Shown here piece after piece: positions 12,445-24,860 of a stretch of DNA of 64,000 nucleotides; within the stretch, counting starts at the first letter, position 1, and every line of letters starts with the position of its first letter. The position numbers were made by a program, and so were the translations under genes. The DNA is from Geosiphon pyriformis (Eukaryota; Glomeromycota; Glomeromycetes; Archaeosporales; Geosiphonaceae): contig JAAOMT010000586.1 of NCBI GenBank assembly GCA_016748015.1, positions 852,534 through 916,533 of the forward strand, written 5' to 3'. The notes beneath the pieces were generated by a model. It saw only the letters and a list, made by a program, of their open reading frames with translations, was not told where the DNA came from and searched no databases.

Positions 12445-13560
12445 ATGAATTTGGCTATGAATTCTGCATCTGTTCTTTGAATTGCTTTTGCTTTTGGCCA
12501 TTTTGTAAGATAATCTATTACTACTGCTATATAATGATTGTCTCTGCTGATTATAGTTAATGGTCTGATTAAGTCAATTTCAATTCAATCAAATGGTTGT
12601 TCCACTTTAATTGGTCTTAGTGGTTTATTGGGTTTTGTTCTCCCTTTTTTCTGACAAGTATCACAATTTTAAACATATTGGATAATATTTGAGTAAATTG
12701 ATAGCCAATAATATCTTTTTCTGATTCTTTTCATGATTGCTTCTTTATGAAAATGTTCTGTTGTTGGATCTGAGTACATGTTGTATAATATTGTTTCTTT
12801 CTTTAATTCCATAATTATTCTGAGTAGTTGATTTAGATTTTTTCTGTTTTTCTAATATAATATATTTTGGTAAGTAATAAAATATTTTGATTGTTGTTTA
12901 TGTTGTTTCATTTTTTTTGAGATAATTTTTCTTTAAACTGTTGGATATTAAGATAGTATTGGAGCTGTTGATATTTTTGTGCATTTATTTTTTGTTATAT
13001 TTTTGGTTTAAAATGTTTTTAGATTTGTTTTATTCATGACAAATTATCAGTATTTCTATTTTCTTTTCTCTTTTTATAATATATAGTATAATTGAATAGT
13101 AATAGTTCTATTTTCTATTTTGTATGTTGGTTATTTCCAAATTTTTGTTTCTGAATTAATGTTAATCTTTTGTAATTAGTGTATATGTCAAACTTCTGAT
13201 TTAAGTATTCTTTTTATTTAATAACTGCTCAATAGATCATCAAGTATTCTAATGCTGGTGTTTTATAGTTTTTTTTGGCTGGACTTAAACTTCAGCTGGC
13301 ATATACTACTAGATATTTTCATTCATCCAGTCCTTTCTGAGATAGTATGGCTTCCAATGCTTGACCAAATACATCTGTGGTAATGATAAATGACTTGTTG
13401 TGATCTGGATATATCAATATTAGTGCTTAAATGAGCTTTTTTTTTAAAAATGTTGAAAGCTTCTTGCTAAGTTTCAGTCTATTTATATTTCACATTTTTA
13501 ATTTGAAATTGGTAAAATAGTTAAGCCAGTTTAGAAAAATTCTGAATAAAGTGGCAATAA
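12445..13560 (-). pseudogene. Element D: integrase N-terminal part and RNase H
   Basis: Minus strand. Right to left: decayed RNase H (13560 to about 13030), then the start of integrase with the HHCC zinc region (HFHKEA and CDTCQ near 12760-12650) and the first catalytic Asp in IDLIRP near 12570. Integrase continues left of the solo LTR. Stops are frequent and RNase H has lost continuous coding. Confidence 0.7.
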
Positions 13561-14450
13561 TATTCAGCAAATCTCAAAAATGCTCTTAATTGTAAGATTT
13601 GTTGATACTGGAAAATTTTTGACTATTTTAATCTTATTCAGATCTGTCTTGATGCCATCTTTGCTTATGATATGTTCTAAGAATTTCAATTCTGTTTTGC
13701 CAAAAAAGCATTTGGTTGTATTCAGTTTTAATTCAGTTCTTTTTAGTCTTTCAAACACTTGTTGTAGATAATAAAAATGATCATTGAATGTTTTTGAGAA
13801 TACATTGGTATTATCCAAATATACAACTACTAATTTCTATAGTAGTCTAGTGTAAATAATCTCCATTAGCCATTGGAATGTGGCTGGAGCATTGATTAAG
13901 CCAAATGGTATTATTTTAAACTCGAAATTCTCTTTTCTGATTGTAAAAGTGGTTTTTTTTTATCTTTCAGTTTTATGGCTATTTGTTAGTAATCATTGTC
14001 TAAATCTAATATTGAAACCCATTTTTTTCCTTTGAAAGTGTTAAATAATTTTTGAATCTGTAGAGTTGGATAACTATCTCCATAAATAATATTATTAAGT
14101 TTTCTATAATCTACACAAAAGCAGATTTTTCTATTCTTCTTTTGAACTAATACTACTGGTAATAACTATGAACTTATTGATAGTTGAATTAACTTATTAT
14201 CTAATATTTGATTGATTTTTTGTCAGATAATTTCATGGCTTGCTAATGGTATTTTGTATACTTTTTTTTTAATTAGCATTGCATCTCCAGTCTTAATCTG
14301 ATACTATATAATATTAGTTCTGCCAAATTCATTTTTACTAACAAAAATGTTAGTGAAGTTGTTAAGTAATACTTTGAGTTGCATATATTGGAGTGGGTCT
14401 AAGTTTTTCAAGTTCATTTGTTCTAATTGTTTTGGTTGGAGCAAATAATA
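13561..14450 (-). pseudogene. Element D: reverse transcriptase
   Basis: Ty3-type RT on the minus strand. Visible are FCVDYRKLN-like (about 14120), the FGLINAP-like region (about 13900) and the catalytic loop near 13806-13820, which reads YLDN instead of YLDD (Asp to Asn, a G-to-A change). The downstream CFFGKTELKFLEHIISKDGI segment at 13720-13650 is uninterrupted. Lost catalytic Asp and stops mean no activity. Confidence 0.8.
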
Positions 14451-15300
14451 TTCTTTTTATCTATATATTGTTTGTAATGTAATATTTACATATCTATATA
14501 GTTGTAAAAAATCTGAAATGGTGCTTGGTGGTTGGTTTTTAATTTCAGTGCTTAAGTATTCAATAGTGGTTCCTTTTGTTATTTTAATGGGATCTTCAGT
14601 TGTATTATAGATGGGAATTTTAATGTGTTTGCTAGTATATAGAGATTGATAATAGTAATTTCTCTTGATTCACAAATAGTAGTTTCTGCTTTAAAAATTT
14701 GGGGTTAATCTCTCATTTTCTTTTCTATAACTATTAAATACTAGTCATATGGTAGAATAGAAATTAATTAACAGGTAGAAATAATTTCTCTCTTGTCAAT
14801 AACTTCTTCCTCTGCCATATTAACTGATATATCTATTCTACCTGTGGATCTAAATCTACTTATCTCTCTTGTCATCATTCTTAATTTTTTTCTATTTGCT
14901 ACTAATACTAACTGAGCTATTTTAACTAGAGGTAAAAATATTGCCTATGCTATTTTTTTATTTGGCTTAATGATATAAGCCTTTTTTGAGTTATTTTGTA
15001 GTATTGCAATAATATTTCCGCATCAATTATTTTTTCTCTTATATTGATTCTCTTTTTTACTAAACTACTTTTAAATGCTAATTGAACTATTGTGGTTACT
15101 GAAATTTTCAGTGCTATTTTTAGATTAATACAGATGCATGAATATAATTCCAATTTGATGACATCTTTTCCAGAATATCTAAGGTCAAATTCTGTATTAG
15201 TATTATGCACACATTCTGGCATAATATTTTTATCATTATCACTAAACCATTTGAGTTTTTGCTTCTTTGAAAAATCAGAAAGCATGATATATTGTTCTAA
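14451..15300 (-). pseudogene. Element D: dUTPase and beta-rich linker
   Basis: Minus strand. The dUTPase has motif I as TEFDLRYSG, motif II as FKSSLVKKRI and motif III beginning IIDAE, after which a frameshift breaks the frame near 15010. The motif IV and V region and the linker before RT lie at 14450-14950 with stops. In the other copies the same domain sits between the Cys-rich region and RT. Confidence 0.78.
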
Positions 15301-16200
15301 GTTTGAATCAGAGTTTGAATTTTTACTGTTGTCATTGTTATATTAAACAGAGCTAGAACCATTATTATTATTGTTATTATCAAAGTTTGAATCATGATTG
15401 AATGGTAATTCTGATTTTGTTTCACAGCTGCTAATTGGTTCTTTATCTTCTAAAATCATGTAGATTATGTGTAGTAATCAATTGTAAATGAAGTCACAAT
15501 TATCACAATACTGGAAGTTATATGGAATTAAACAATGGTCACATAGTTAGGCATTTAACTCTTCTAAGCACTATTCTTGCTCTTTTTATGTAGGTGCCAG
15601 ATTTTAATAGTGTTCATGAAAGTGCTCAAGATTGTTCTTAATGTTATCAAAGACATTAAAAATAAGAATGTATTCTAGTTTGGGTAGTATAAGTGAATTA
15701 TTTTTAATTTTCAGCAGTTTACTAAGAGAAGCACTTTTGACCTTAACACTTGCTATTTTCCAGATGTTATGTTTATTGTGTAGGTATTTTTCTAAGCATT
15801 GTAGTACTTGTTTCTAGACATTGTTAATTGGAGTTTCTTTTTATACCCAATTATTGATTAAAATTATGTACTAATACATTTTGTCACATGTTTCTTCTTA
15901 TTCAGAAATGTTATTCCATGTTTCTTCATTAGAAAGAATTGTTCTACATGTAAGACAAGACTTATTGTCCTATTTATCTTGTCACTTTGGTTATTCAAAA
16001 TGTTTAAGAATGCATAATTGACAGTAGTATTTCATTGCTGTAGACCATTTCTTGTTGTTATTGCAGCATGTACCTATTGTTGACAATTTCTTGCCACAAT
16101 CAATGCAAATTAATTTGGGTCAATGATAGTTTGGCTGTAGTTGAATGGTAGTAATATATGGTATATATGTAGAGGTAGTTGTTTGGAATTTGTCTTTTTT

Positions 16201-16249
<49 letters not shown>

Positions 16250-16390
16250 GATAGATACTAGTGGTAATTTGTTGTGTTCTTCTTTAGCTCATGACACCTA
16301 ATACATTTTCTAAGTAGGTTTTTTTTCTTTTTCTTTAAACTTAATTAGTGACTGTTTATTGGTAGTGGTCTTAAAATAACCACAAATGGC
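15301..16390 (-). pseudogene. Element D: Cys-rich region and low-complexity spacer
   Basis: Minus-strand counterpart of the CXXC region that lies between protease and dUTPase in the other copies, with decayed Cys pairs near 15480-15540 and 15940-16110. A long poly(T) tract (poly(A) in sense) at 16201-16248 replaces the Lys/Glu-rich spacer seen in element B. Confidence 0.6.
16201..16248. repeat. Poly(T) tract inside element D
   Basis: About 46 consecutive T (A in the element's sense) in the spacer between protease and Cys-rich domain. Elements B and C have shorter A-rich runs at the equivalent point (39075-39100 and 20588-20608), so it is probably an expansion of a Lys-codon run rather than an inserted tail. 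Confidence 0.75.
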
Positions 16391-16920
16391 TAATACTTGA
16401 ATGTTCTGACCATTTTGGCTTAGTTGTAATTTTTGGATATTCTAGTCAAGTACAGCATTGATTTTAGATAGCCAGTTATTACCAATAAGAGCTTAGTACT
16501 GTGTGACTTCTATAATAAAAACTTTTATGAACATAATAATACCATTGACTTCAAATGGAAAGTTGTTAATTTCACTAATTAGAATTTTAGTCACTTCATC
16601 AACTGTAATAATTCTTGTGGTAACAGCATAATCAATTTAGTAACTTAATTGGTTTATGAGCTGTTGTGTAATAATATTATTTACTGATTTACTATCAAAG
16701 ATCAGTTTAATAGATTTGTTATCAACTTTGACATTAGTATACATTACAGTAATGAGTTTGGTATTTAGGGTGGCTCTATTAAATAATAGTGTTTCTAATA
16801 AAGTTTTTATTTCAAAAAAGAATATTGTGGTAAAAAATTCATCTTCTGTAACAGTTGCCAGTAAAATGTTGTTGACAAGTGTTTGTTTCTGATTAGTTTC
16901 CAGTTTGTTGAATTGGGTGT
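16391..16920 (-). pseudogene. Element D: retropepsin
   Basis: Aspartic protease on the minus strand. The catalytic triplet DSG is read as DSK in LIFDSKSVNNIIT (about 16700), so it is inactive, and stops follow. The protease begins at the junction with element C; its upstream partner Gag continues at 47140 on the far side of elements C and A. Confidence 0.75.
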
Positions 16921-17873
16921 TGTTACCTGAATAGAAAAACCAAAAAGTTATGGGAAAATGTGATAAAAAAACATGACAAGAAAAATGCAGTACAACTCGA
17001 AGTAATATAGGACAAACATAAGCAATAGCTAGCAATAACAAGCAATAGCTAACAATAATGAGCAATAGCTAGCAATAACAAGCAATAGCTAGCAATAACA
17101 AAACAATAGCTAGCAATAGTAAAGCAATTGAAAGCAATCCTGTAAAACCAAAAGAATGTATAAAAGCAAGTAGTTGTAGAAGTTGAAAAAACAAGTTAGT
17201 TAGCAATCAATTTTACTTTGTATTATACTTATCATATATCCATAGTCCAAAATACAATAATTATCAAAAACCAAAAGATCTAATTTACCAATTTATGTTT
17301 TCCAATCTTGTGGATTTTAATTGAAATAAAAATCAGTATTTCCATTCTTTGTTCTGAAACAGATGCCATTAGCATAAATGCCTTGAACTCTTAATGATTT
17401 GGACCAATCGCTTTTGATCATGGCAATTGACAGGAACTAATTCTTTTCTTTTCTTTTTCTTTTCTTTCTTTATTTTTTTTTCTTTTTTTTTTGTTTGAAG
17501 TGGTAACATAAGAAAATTGACTGTCTTGGAATAGACTTTGTGATAGTCTGGTAAAAGAAAGAAGCTTTCTCTAAGTTTTGGATATTAATGTTATCTTGGT
17601 AGCTTACCAGAAGGGCAAAAAAACAATGTCAGACTCTAACAACTGTACTTGTTAGTGTGGAGAAGAAAGCTCATATTTATGGAAAATGTTGCAATTAATG
17701 AAAGACAAACTCTGTACCTTATAACTAAAAAACTTAGCAGATAGATTCACATCCAGAAATAGACTTTCAGAGACTAATAATACTGACACTGCAGAAAGAG
17801 CAGACAACCTTGAAAAATCCAAAAATAGAGCACCAAATGTTACTACCATACTCTATCCAGTTTACCCATAACA
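16921..17873 (+). repeat. Element C 5' LTR
   Basis: TGTTACCTG to CCCATAACA. The U3 part (about 17020-17125) carries tandem copies of an AGCAATAGCTAGCAATAACA-like unit. Downstream is a stem-loop (arms 17405-17411 and 17423-17429) and then a pyrimidine tract at 17445-17492. The last bases precede the TTTGGTG primer site. Confidence 0.9.
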
Positions 17874-17875
17874 TT

Positions 17876-17893
17876 TGGTGTTCTTTGTAAGAT
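17876..17893 (+). other. Element C primer-binding site
   Basis: TGGTGTTCTTTGTAAGAT starts two bases after the LTR, as expected for a site that pairs with a tRNA 3' CCA end. Element F has the less decayed form TGGTGCTCTCTGTAAGGT. I could not name the tRNA. Confidence 0.6.
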
Positions 17894-17934
17894 TATAAAT
17901 CCACAGAGACAGAGCACCCCAAAAATACACAAAA

Positions 17935-19960
17935 GTGGTAACTATTAGAACAATAAGAAAGGATCACTCCTCGTATGGAAGAGCACTATTTTAATACTTT
18001 TGAAAAGATCTAAGAATATTAGTAGAAACCACCATCACAGAAAGTGATTTTTGCAACTATATCAATGCAAAAATCAACTGTTTGTTAGACCATGCAACTG
18101 ATACAGGAAGACTTGAAGAATAAATCTATTAAAGCTTACTAGAATACTCAACAACTACCACTATTCAAGTAATCACTGAAACTTTATGCATAGTCAATAC
18201 AAACATTAAACACTATGTGACAACATGATTCCCTCAAATACAACAACCAGTAGAATCCAATCCAGAGGAATATGAATATGAATTCAATAATTCCACAACT
18301 GCCCAAGACAAGTTCATGATTAACAAAAAACCAAAGTTCCTCTTCCCAACAACTTTTTTATATTATCAGACACCCCAAAGTAGAATTGTATTCAACCCAC
18401 TTCTGGAAACCCAGTCGAAAACACCATAAATTCCTAAAAATCCACACCTTTGGAGTCAACACAATTGGACCAAATCACTAGAAAAATACAGATCACTGTT
18501 TGGAAATCTTACCCCAACAGCCAGTTAAACAGAAGGAAACACATCAACTTGGGAACAACCACCAGCACAAAACCCAGCAGAATCAGCATCTTCCCTAATG
18601 AAAAGAACAGCTATCTTACAATCTATTGGTTCAAGTGACAAAGAAAAACAACCAACATTAGCACCCAGAGAACACTTGAATATGCAGACACCAATCCTCT
18701 TAAACATAACCAGTAATATTTTACCCATTAACTAGATCATGGCTTACCAAGATATTGCTAAGTTAGAAAAATTTTTAGGAGAAGAAGACAACATGTATTT
18801 GTGGATTGCGGAAGCCAAAAAAGCAATTACTACTAACAACTGTAATGATAACAGAACTATTTAAGCACTGCTATTCTTTCTAACCAGAACTACAAACTCA
18901 TGATATCAAAGCCTTGCAGAAAAACCAACTGACTTTAACACCTTTAAGCTTGTCTTTTTATGATACTTTTGTGACCTCAATACTTTAATTCAATTGCAGA
19001 ATCAATTCAGCATAATTAAACAAAAAGATCACAAAGCAGTAACTACTTATCTTAGACAATTTAATCAAATTCTTTATCAAATATTAGCTATCAAAAAAAA
19101 CTACTACACCATGGTGCAAGTTTTTAATTAATTCATTAAAAAATTATGAAGTAGTATTCTAAGATCTGTAAGACTTTGTCATCTGATTAATTTACAAGAT
19201 GCCATCACTTTCACTTGCGATTTTGAGTTCGTAAAACAAAAAGCAAACCATACCCAAGCCATTAATTTAGCCATTAATGAAATCTCTAACATCAATGTAA
19301 AGATAATCCAATTAAGTAAGAAACTAACTCAGAAAATTGAGAGATTTTTAGCTGGAACCACAGGAACTTATCAACCACTACAACAAAAAAAAAATAACAA
19401 CAACAGCAGATACCCACAACAACAAAACTGTCAGCAACAACAACAATCTTAAAGATCTGATCCCCACAACTGTTACTACTGCCAAAAACCTGGACACATT
19501 GCTCATGACTGCAGAAAGAAGATAATAGACCAAAATCAAGAAAACCAATACCAGCAACCAAGATATTAGCAAAACATAGTATTCCAATATTCTATTTCTC
19601 AAAATTAACCGCTCTAGTACACACAACAAGTCTCATACACTCAACTACTGCCCCAGAATTATTATCAACTACCACCAATAACACAAGCAATCCCTCACTA
19701 TCAAACTTTCCCTTACAGCCAGTCCAGATCTTGAGCCATAGACTATAATTAGGGATGGAAGAATCCCAACAACAATTAAGTACAAACCAACAGCAAACTG
19801 TCTTGATCAATTCCTTATGGTCCTGCCCAATTTTGACCAGCACTAACTGAATATCTGAATCAAGGGTTCTATCTCAGTCTCATGGAAGACCAGAGTTTTG
19901 ATAAATCTACATCTGTAGAAGGAAAAGATGTAAAACAAATCTCCTAACCTTCTAAGCAAA
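17935..19960 (+). pseudogene. Element C: Gag
   Basis: Homology starts at GTG GTA ACT (17935), where element F has GTG GCG ACT; no ATG is in frame nearby. The capsid-like core lies at about 18730-19330 and the CCHC zinc knuckle CX2CX4HX4C at 19471-19512 (CYYCQKPGHIAHDC) is intact. A Gln-rich region surrounds the knuckle. Stops are mostly CAA/CAG to TAA/TAG and TGG to TGA. Confidence 0.82.
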
Positions 19961-20480
19961 CAAAAAGCAATATCCTACCAGCCACTATTACTGAGGATAC
20001 CACCCTAGCTGTCATATTTTCTTTTGACATCAATAATTTGAACACCCATAGCCTTTTTAGTGGAGCAGCCATCAATCAAAATAAACCAATAACAGCCTTA
20101 TATACCGATACTAAAGTCAGAAGAATAGACATTAAATTAATTTTGAATAGCAGATCAGCCAGTAGCATAATTACGAAACAGCTCATGGACCAACTAGATC
20201 ACTAAGTAGACCATGCTGCTACTGCTCAGATCATTACAGTAAGTGGAAACACAAAAACCCCAATAGGAGAAATTGACAACTTTTTCTTCGAGATTAATAG
20301 AATCCAGATTCTTATCAAAGTACTTATTATAGAAGCTACTCAATATTAAGTTCTGGTAGGAAATGATTGGTTGTCAAAAGCCAATGTTACTCTTGACTGG
20401 AACACCCAAGAACTTTAATTTACATTCAACAGACAGCATGCCCAAGTTCTAGCTATGTGTAGACACTTTAAAATCCAATA
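19961..20480 (+). pseudogene. Element C: retropepsin
   Basis: The protease region from SLF/LFSGAAIN to the LDWNTQEL block is recognisable. The catalytic triplet is NSR in LILNSRSASSIIT (about 20145), so both Asp and Gly are lost. Downstream VGNDWLSKANVTLDW is well preserved. Confidence 0.78.
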
Positions 20481-21435
20481 TACCAAAGAATCCCTTATTG
20501 AATTTGAAGACATACTACTATTACCAACCATTGAGATCTATCAGGTTTCATGAGCAGATGATTATCAAACTGAACTACCACTACCACCAACCTGAAAAAA
20601 AAAAAAAAAGGCAGAGCCAAAGAAGAACCCCAATCATCATTACTAGGATACATAATCTTGAACCAAAAAAATCTATTTTACCAACCTCTAAAACTAATAT
20701 GTATCAATTGTGGAAAGAAGCTATCCACTATGGGCACATGTATTGGAAACAACAAAGAATAGTCCACCACTACCAAATACTACTACAGACTTTGTGTACT
20801 GGAAAAATTTGGACAACCAAAACAACAAGGCAAGTAAAACAACACATCATGCTTTGCATGTAGCAAGATTCTACCCAATGAAAGACTCTGAAATAATGTG
20901 TCTGGCAGAGGAAGAACATGTGATAAGACTTGTCAATACACCATATTAATCAACAATTAAGTATAAAAGGAAATTCTCATCAAGAATGCTTGAAAATGAA
21001 CACTCAATAGGCTGAACAGTTATTCACACAATAATTACAAAATCTGGAGAATAGCAAGTGTTAAAGCCAAAGATGCCACATCCAAAAAGATATAAGAAAT
21101 TAAGGACAACCCTTGAATGCTTAAATATAATAGACCTGACTATTCCACAGATGATTTCTTCATAGATGACTCCAACACATTTCAGAACCAATATCAGAAA
21201 TTGGCTCTAACCAAGAAAAACAAGAACAGTGGCTAGTTAATCTAAATACCAAACTATGTAATCACTGTTTAATCTCTTGCCACTTCTAATACTGTGACAA
21301 GTGTAATCTCATGTTCAACCCATCTCTTAGAATCTTATATCCGATCACCAAATTACTGGAGCCCAAGAAAGAAGAGAAATTATTCGCCAAAGACATGTTA
21401 TTTTAAGAGCTAAATCAGACTACCAAAACAGAGCA
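20481..21435 (+). pseudogene. Element C: Cys-rich CXXC domain
   Basis: The frame with domain homology reads CINCGKKLSTMGTC from about 20705, then decayed CXXC pairs near 20800, 20860 and 20930, then CHNC-type remnants to 21330. Open frames in other phases at 20498-20949 are Tyr/Lys-rich shadows. Several Trp and Gln codons are stops. Function of this domain is unknown; see element B. Confidence 0.65.
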
Positions 21436-21960
21436 ATACCTTGCTTATTCCAATCTCTCAAAAAAATTAAATTTAAAATGGTACAGTGATGACAATAAAA
21501 GAATCTGTCCCAAAAGAAACCATGACACAGATGTTGGCTTTGACTTATGATACTTTGGACAATTACTCATAATAATAGCACCATATTTCCTAGTAAGTAT
21601 AGATCTCAAAATAGCATTAGAAATCCCGATTAGTACCATAATACAAGTAGCATCTAGATCAAGCCTTGTAAAGAAAGAAATCAACATAAAAAGAGAAATT
21701 ATTGATGCCAGATATATAAAAAACATCATCATAATACTACAGAACAATTTAAACAAACCCTACAAGATCAAATCCCATAAAAAGATTGCTCAAGCCATCT
21801 TCTTATCTTTAGTTCAAATACCTCAACTAGCCCCAGTTACCACTCAAGAAGAATTAGGTCTTACTGCCCAAAGAATTAATGAATTTGGCTCAAGTAGAAA
21901 AGAGAACATAATAGTCAATTTTATGGAGGAGGATAGTGACCAAGTAAAACTTATCTATAC
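21436..21960 (+). pseudogene. Element C: dUTPase
   Basis: Five dUTPase motifs in order: VGFDL (I), SRSSLVKK (II), EIIDARYI (III), KIAQAIF (IV) and INEFGSS (V). Motif III keeps Asp and Tyr; motif V has lost its first Gly. A TGA lies just after motif I and a TAA before motif IV. It is fused in frame between the Cys-rich domain and the pre-RT linker. Confidence 0.8.
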
Positions 21961-23250
21961 TGACACCATTATTTCCATTCCTCTTTATTAGCAGTACATT
22001 CTCAAAGTCAACTAAAGGATTCAGAACCAAGCACTAGTCTTTGAGGCCAATCTCAAGATCTGTTTACTAGCTGACATTACTAACCTGTATTTACCAGCCA
22101 AAGCTTATAAGCACTTCAGAATTCTTATTTACAACCCAACCAAAGACATTATCGAAATTCTTAAAGGAACTCTCATTGGTTTCATATCTCCAGATATTCA
22201 GAATCTAGAAAAACCTCAGCTCATTTCAGATTTTGTTCAATTGTTCTTGTTTTGTAACATTACCTCACAAGTATAGAACCTGCCAAAGAAAAGTTACTTG
22301 TTCATGTCAAAAGAAATTAATAAACTGAACTTGGGAAACCTGAGCTTTTTACAGCAAATACAACTTAAGATTCTATTAAACCAATACGCTGATGTTTTTG
22401 CCAGCAAAAATGAGTTTGGATGCACCAACATCATAAAACACCAGATTGACACCAGAGATGCTCGACCTATTAAGCAGCAAACTTACCGCATACTCCCATC
22501 TGGTGATAATTTGATTAAGCAGAAAGTACAATAAATGCTTGACAATGGACTGATTAAAGAATTATTAAGCCCTTGGTTTTCTCCAGTAGTCTTAGTTACA
22601 AAAAAGAACAGAAAGATACAATTCTGTGTGGATTACCAAAAATTAAATAGTGTTACTCAAGGAAATAGCTATCTCACTTCTTTTATCCAAGAAATTCTAG
22701 ACAACTTAAAAAAAAAGAAATAGTTCTCATTACTAGATCCAGCCAGTAGATATTGACAAGTCAAAATAGACCCAAAAGACAAAGAAAAAACAGCATTCAC
22801 CATCCGAGACAAAAATTTTGAATTCAATGTAATGCCCTTTGGACTTTGCAATGCTCCTGCTATCTTCCAGCATCTCATAGACATCGTGTATAAGGGAATC
22901 CTATGGAAATTAGTCATAGTTTACTTAGACAATACAAATGTGTTCTCAGAAATGTTTGACAAACATTTACTACACTTTTAACAAGTCTTCGAACATCTTT
23001 AAAATGCCAGACTAAAACTTAATCTCAACAAATGCTTCTTTGGGAAAACTGAGCTGAAATTTCTAGGACACATAATTGGCAAAGACAAAGTCAAACCCAA
23101 TTCAGACAAGATCCAAAAAGTTAAAGATTTCCCAGCTCCTATTAATCTTCAAAAACTATGTAGATCCCTAGGATTAGCAAAATATTACTGATGGTTTGTC
23201 AAAGGTTTTTCAACCATCACAAAACCACTTCATTATTTGCTATTTAAGCA
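21961..23250 (+). pseudogene. Element C: linker and reverse transcriptase
   Basis: A beta-rich linker at 21961-22260, then RT. Motifs: FASKNEFG (about 22395), SPWFSPVVLVTKK (22570), FCVDYQKLN (22622), NVMPFGLCNAPAIFQ (22830) and the catalytic loop YLDN (22922), again Asp to Asn. LKFLGHIIGKD follows at about 23055. The TGG of the palm QWFS region is TAG. Confidence 0.83.
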
Positions 23251-23730
23251 CATATCACACTAATAAAAAGAGGAACAACAGAAAGCATTTGACTATCTCA
23301 AACAGTGGTTAATCACCTCTCTAGTATTGATTTACTTAGATTTCATCAAACATTTTATTGTTACTATGGATGCCTCAAAAAATACACTAGGAGCCATCTT
23401 ATCTCAGATCAGACCAAACAAAAAGGAACATTCAATTACATATGCTAGCTATAGCACAAGTCCAGCGGAAAAAATATATAGTGCAACAGACTTGAAATGT
23501 CTTACCATTTATTGGGCAATACAAACTTGAAGACATTATTTAAGCCAATCATTCGACCTATATACTAATCATAAAGGATTAATCTGGCTACTCAATAACC
23601 CACAGCTGGAAGGAAAATATGTAAGATGAAGTACTTATCTGCAACAATTCCCACTCAAAGTTCATTACAAGGAAGAATCCAAAAACATCAATGCTGACAG
23701 TTTGTTGAGGATGCCACAAACCTAATCTCA
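23251..23730 (+). pseudogene. Element C: RNase H
   Basis: RNase H of the RT. The first catalytic Asp is kept in TMDASKNTLGAILSQ (about 23365); ATDLKCLTIYWAI has Asp where Glu is normally found. The third-Asp block reads YTNHKGLIWL (Asp to Asn) near 23560. The end is the NADSLLRMP block near 23695. Confidence 0.75.
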
Positions 23731-24860
23731 GATCCATAGACACACTTACTTATCAGTGATTACATTAATACCTATCAACACTATGTTTTAAGGAGATTTT
23801 ATTTCAACAGGAACAAAATACTATATGGAAACAAGCACAAAATTACTTTATTCAAAATGACCAACTCTATTATTGAAAACAACAAAACCACACCACCCTA
23901 CAATGGTTGATTAAGGACAGTAAAAAAAAGCTATATTATATAGTATGCATTCTGACTCAACTGCAGGACACTTTAATAAAGATGCGACTCTGGAAAGAAC
24001 AACAAATCTATACTATTGGCTTACGATATATAAAGATATCTTCAAATATGTTCTCAATTATGACTCATGCCAGTAAAGAGGAGAAGCCAAAATAATAGAA
24101 CCATTTCGACCCATTCCAATTGAAAATCTATTTGACAGAATTGGGATCAATTTGGTTGGTTTTTTCTTAATTACATCTAAAGGAAATTATTAGATCACAA
24201 TAGCCATAGACTACCTTACAAAATGGCCAGAAGCCAAAGCAATCCAAGTAGCTAATGCCAAAACAGTAGCCAAATTTATATACCAAGATTTAATATATAG
24301 ACATAGATACCCAAAAGAATTGTTATCAGACCAAAGAACATATTTTGTTAATACTACGTTAACTGAATTGTGTCAACAATTTGGTATAAAATGATCTTTA
24401 TTGTTACCATATTACCCACAAACAAATAGACTGGTAGAACAGTTTAACAGGACATTATGTGAAGCATTAGCAAAAATAAGTTATGAAAATAAATAAGAAT
24501 GAGACTTATTCATATCTTCTGTACTCTTTGCATATTAAACATTAAAGCAAAATATGACACAGTTTACACTATTTGAATTAGTCTATAGAAAAAAAGCAAT
24601 GCTACTTATTGAACAAGAAATAGCATCTTACTTAACAGAAACTATCAACAAAAAAAATTTTGAAGCTATTTTACACCAAAGAATGTACCAGCTAATAGAA
24701 ACATTAGAAAACAATTATAGAACAGCAGCTGACAATATTAGTAATGCTCAAGAACAACAAAAAAAAAGACATGACAATTATCTATCTGAACAACCAATGG
24801 AATTTAAAATTGGAGACCAAATACTGTTACATCATACAAAAGTGGAGAAACAATAGAGTG
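23731..24860 (+). pseudogene. Element C: integrase
   Basis: The zinc region is largely lost to frameshifts (23900-24080). The first catalytic Asp has decayed to Asn in RIGINLVG (about 24145), the second is in LLSDQRTYFVN (about 24325) and the Glu in QTNRLVEQFN (about 24430). The linker helix region ETLENNYRTAADNI at 24700 precedes the module FKIGDQILLHHTK. Confidence 0.8.

Noticed and set aside
20498-20949. Tyr/Lys-rich open frames in element C
   Set aside because: They are in other phases than the Cys-rich domain, which is recognised in the third frame by homology with A, B and E.
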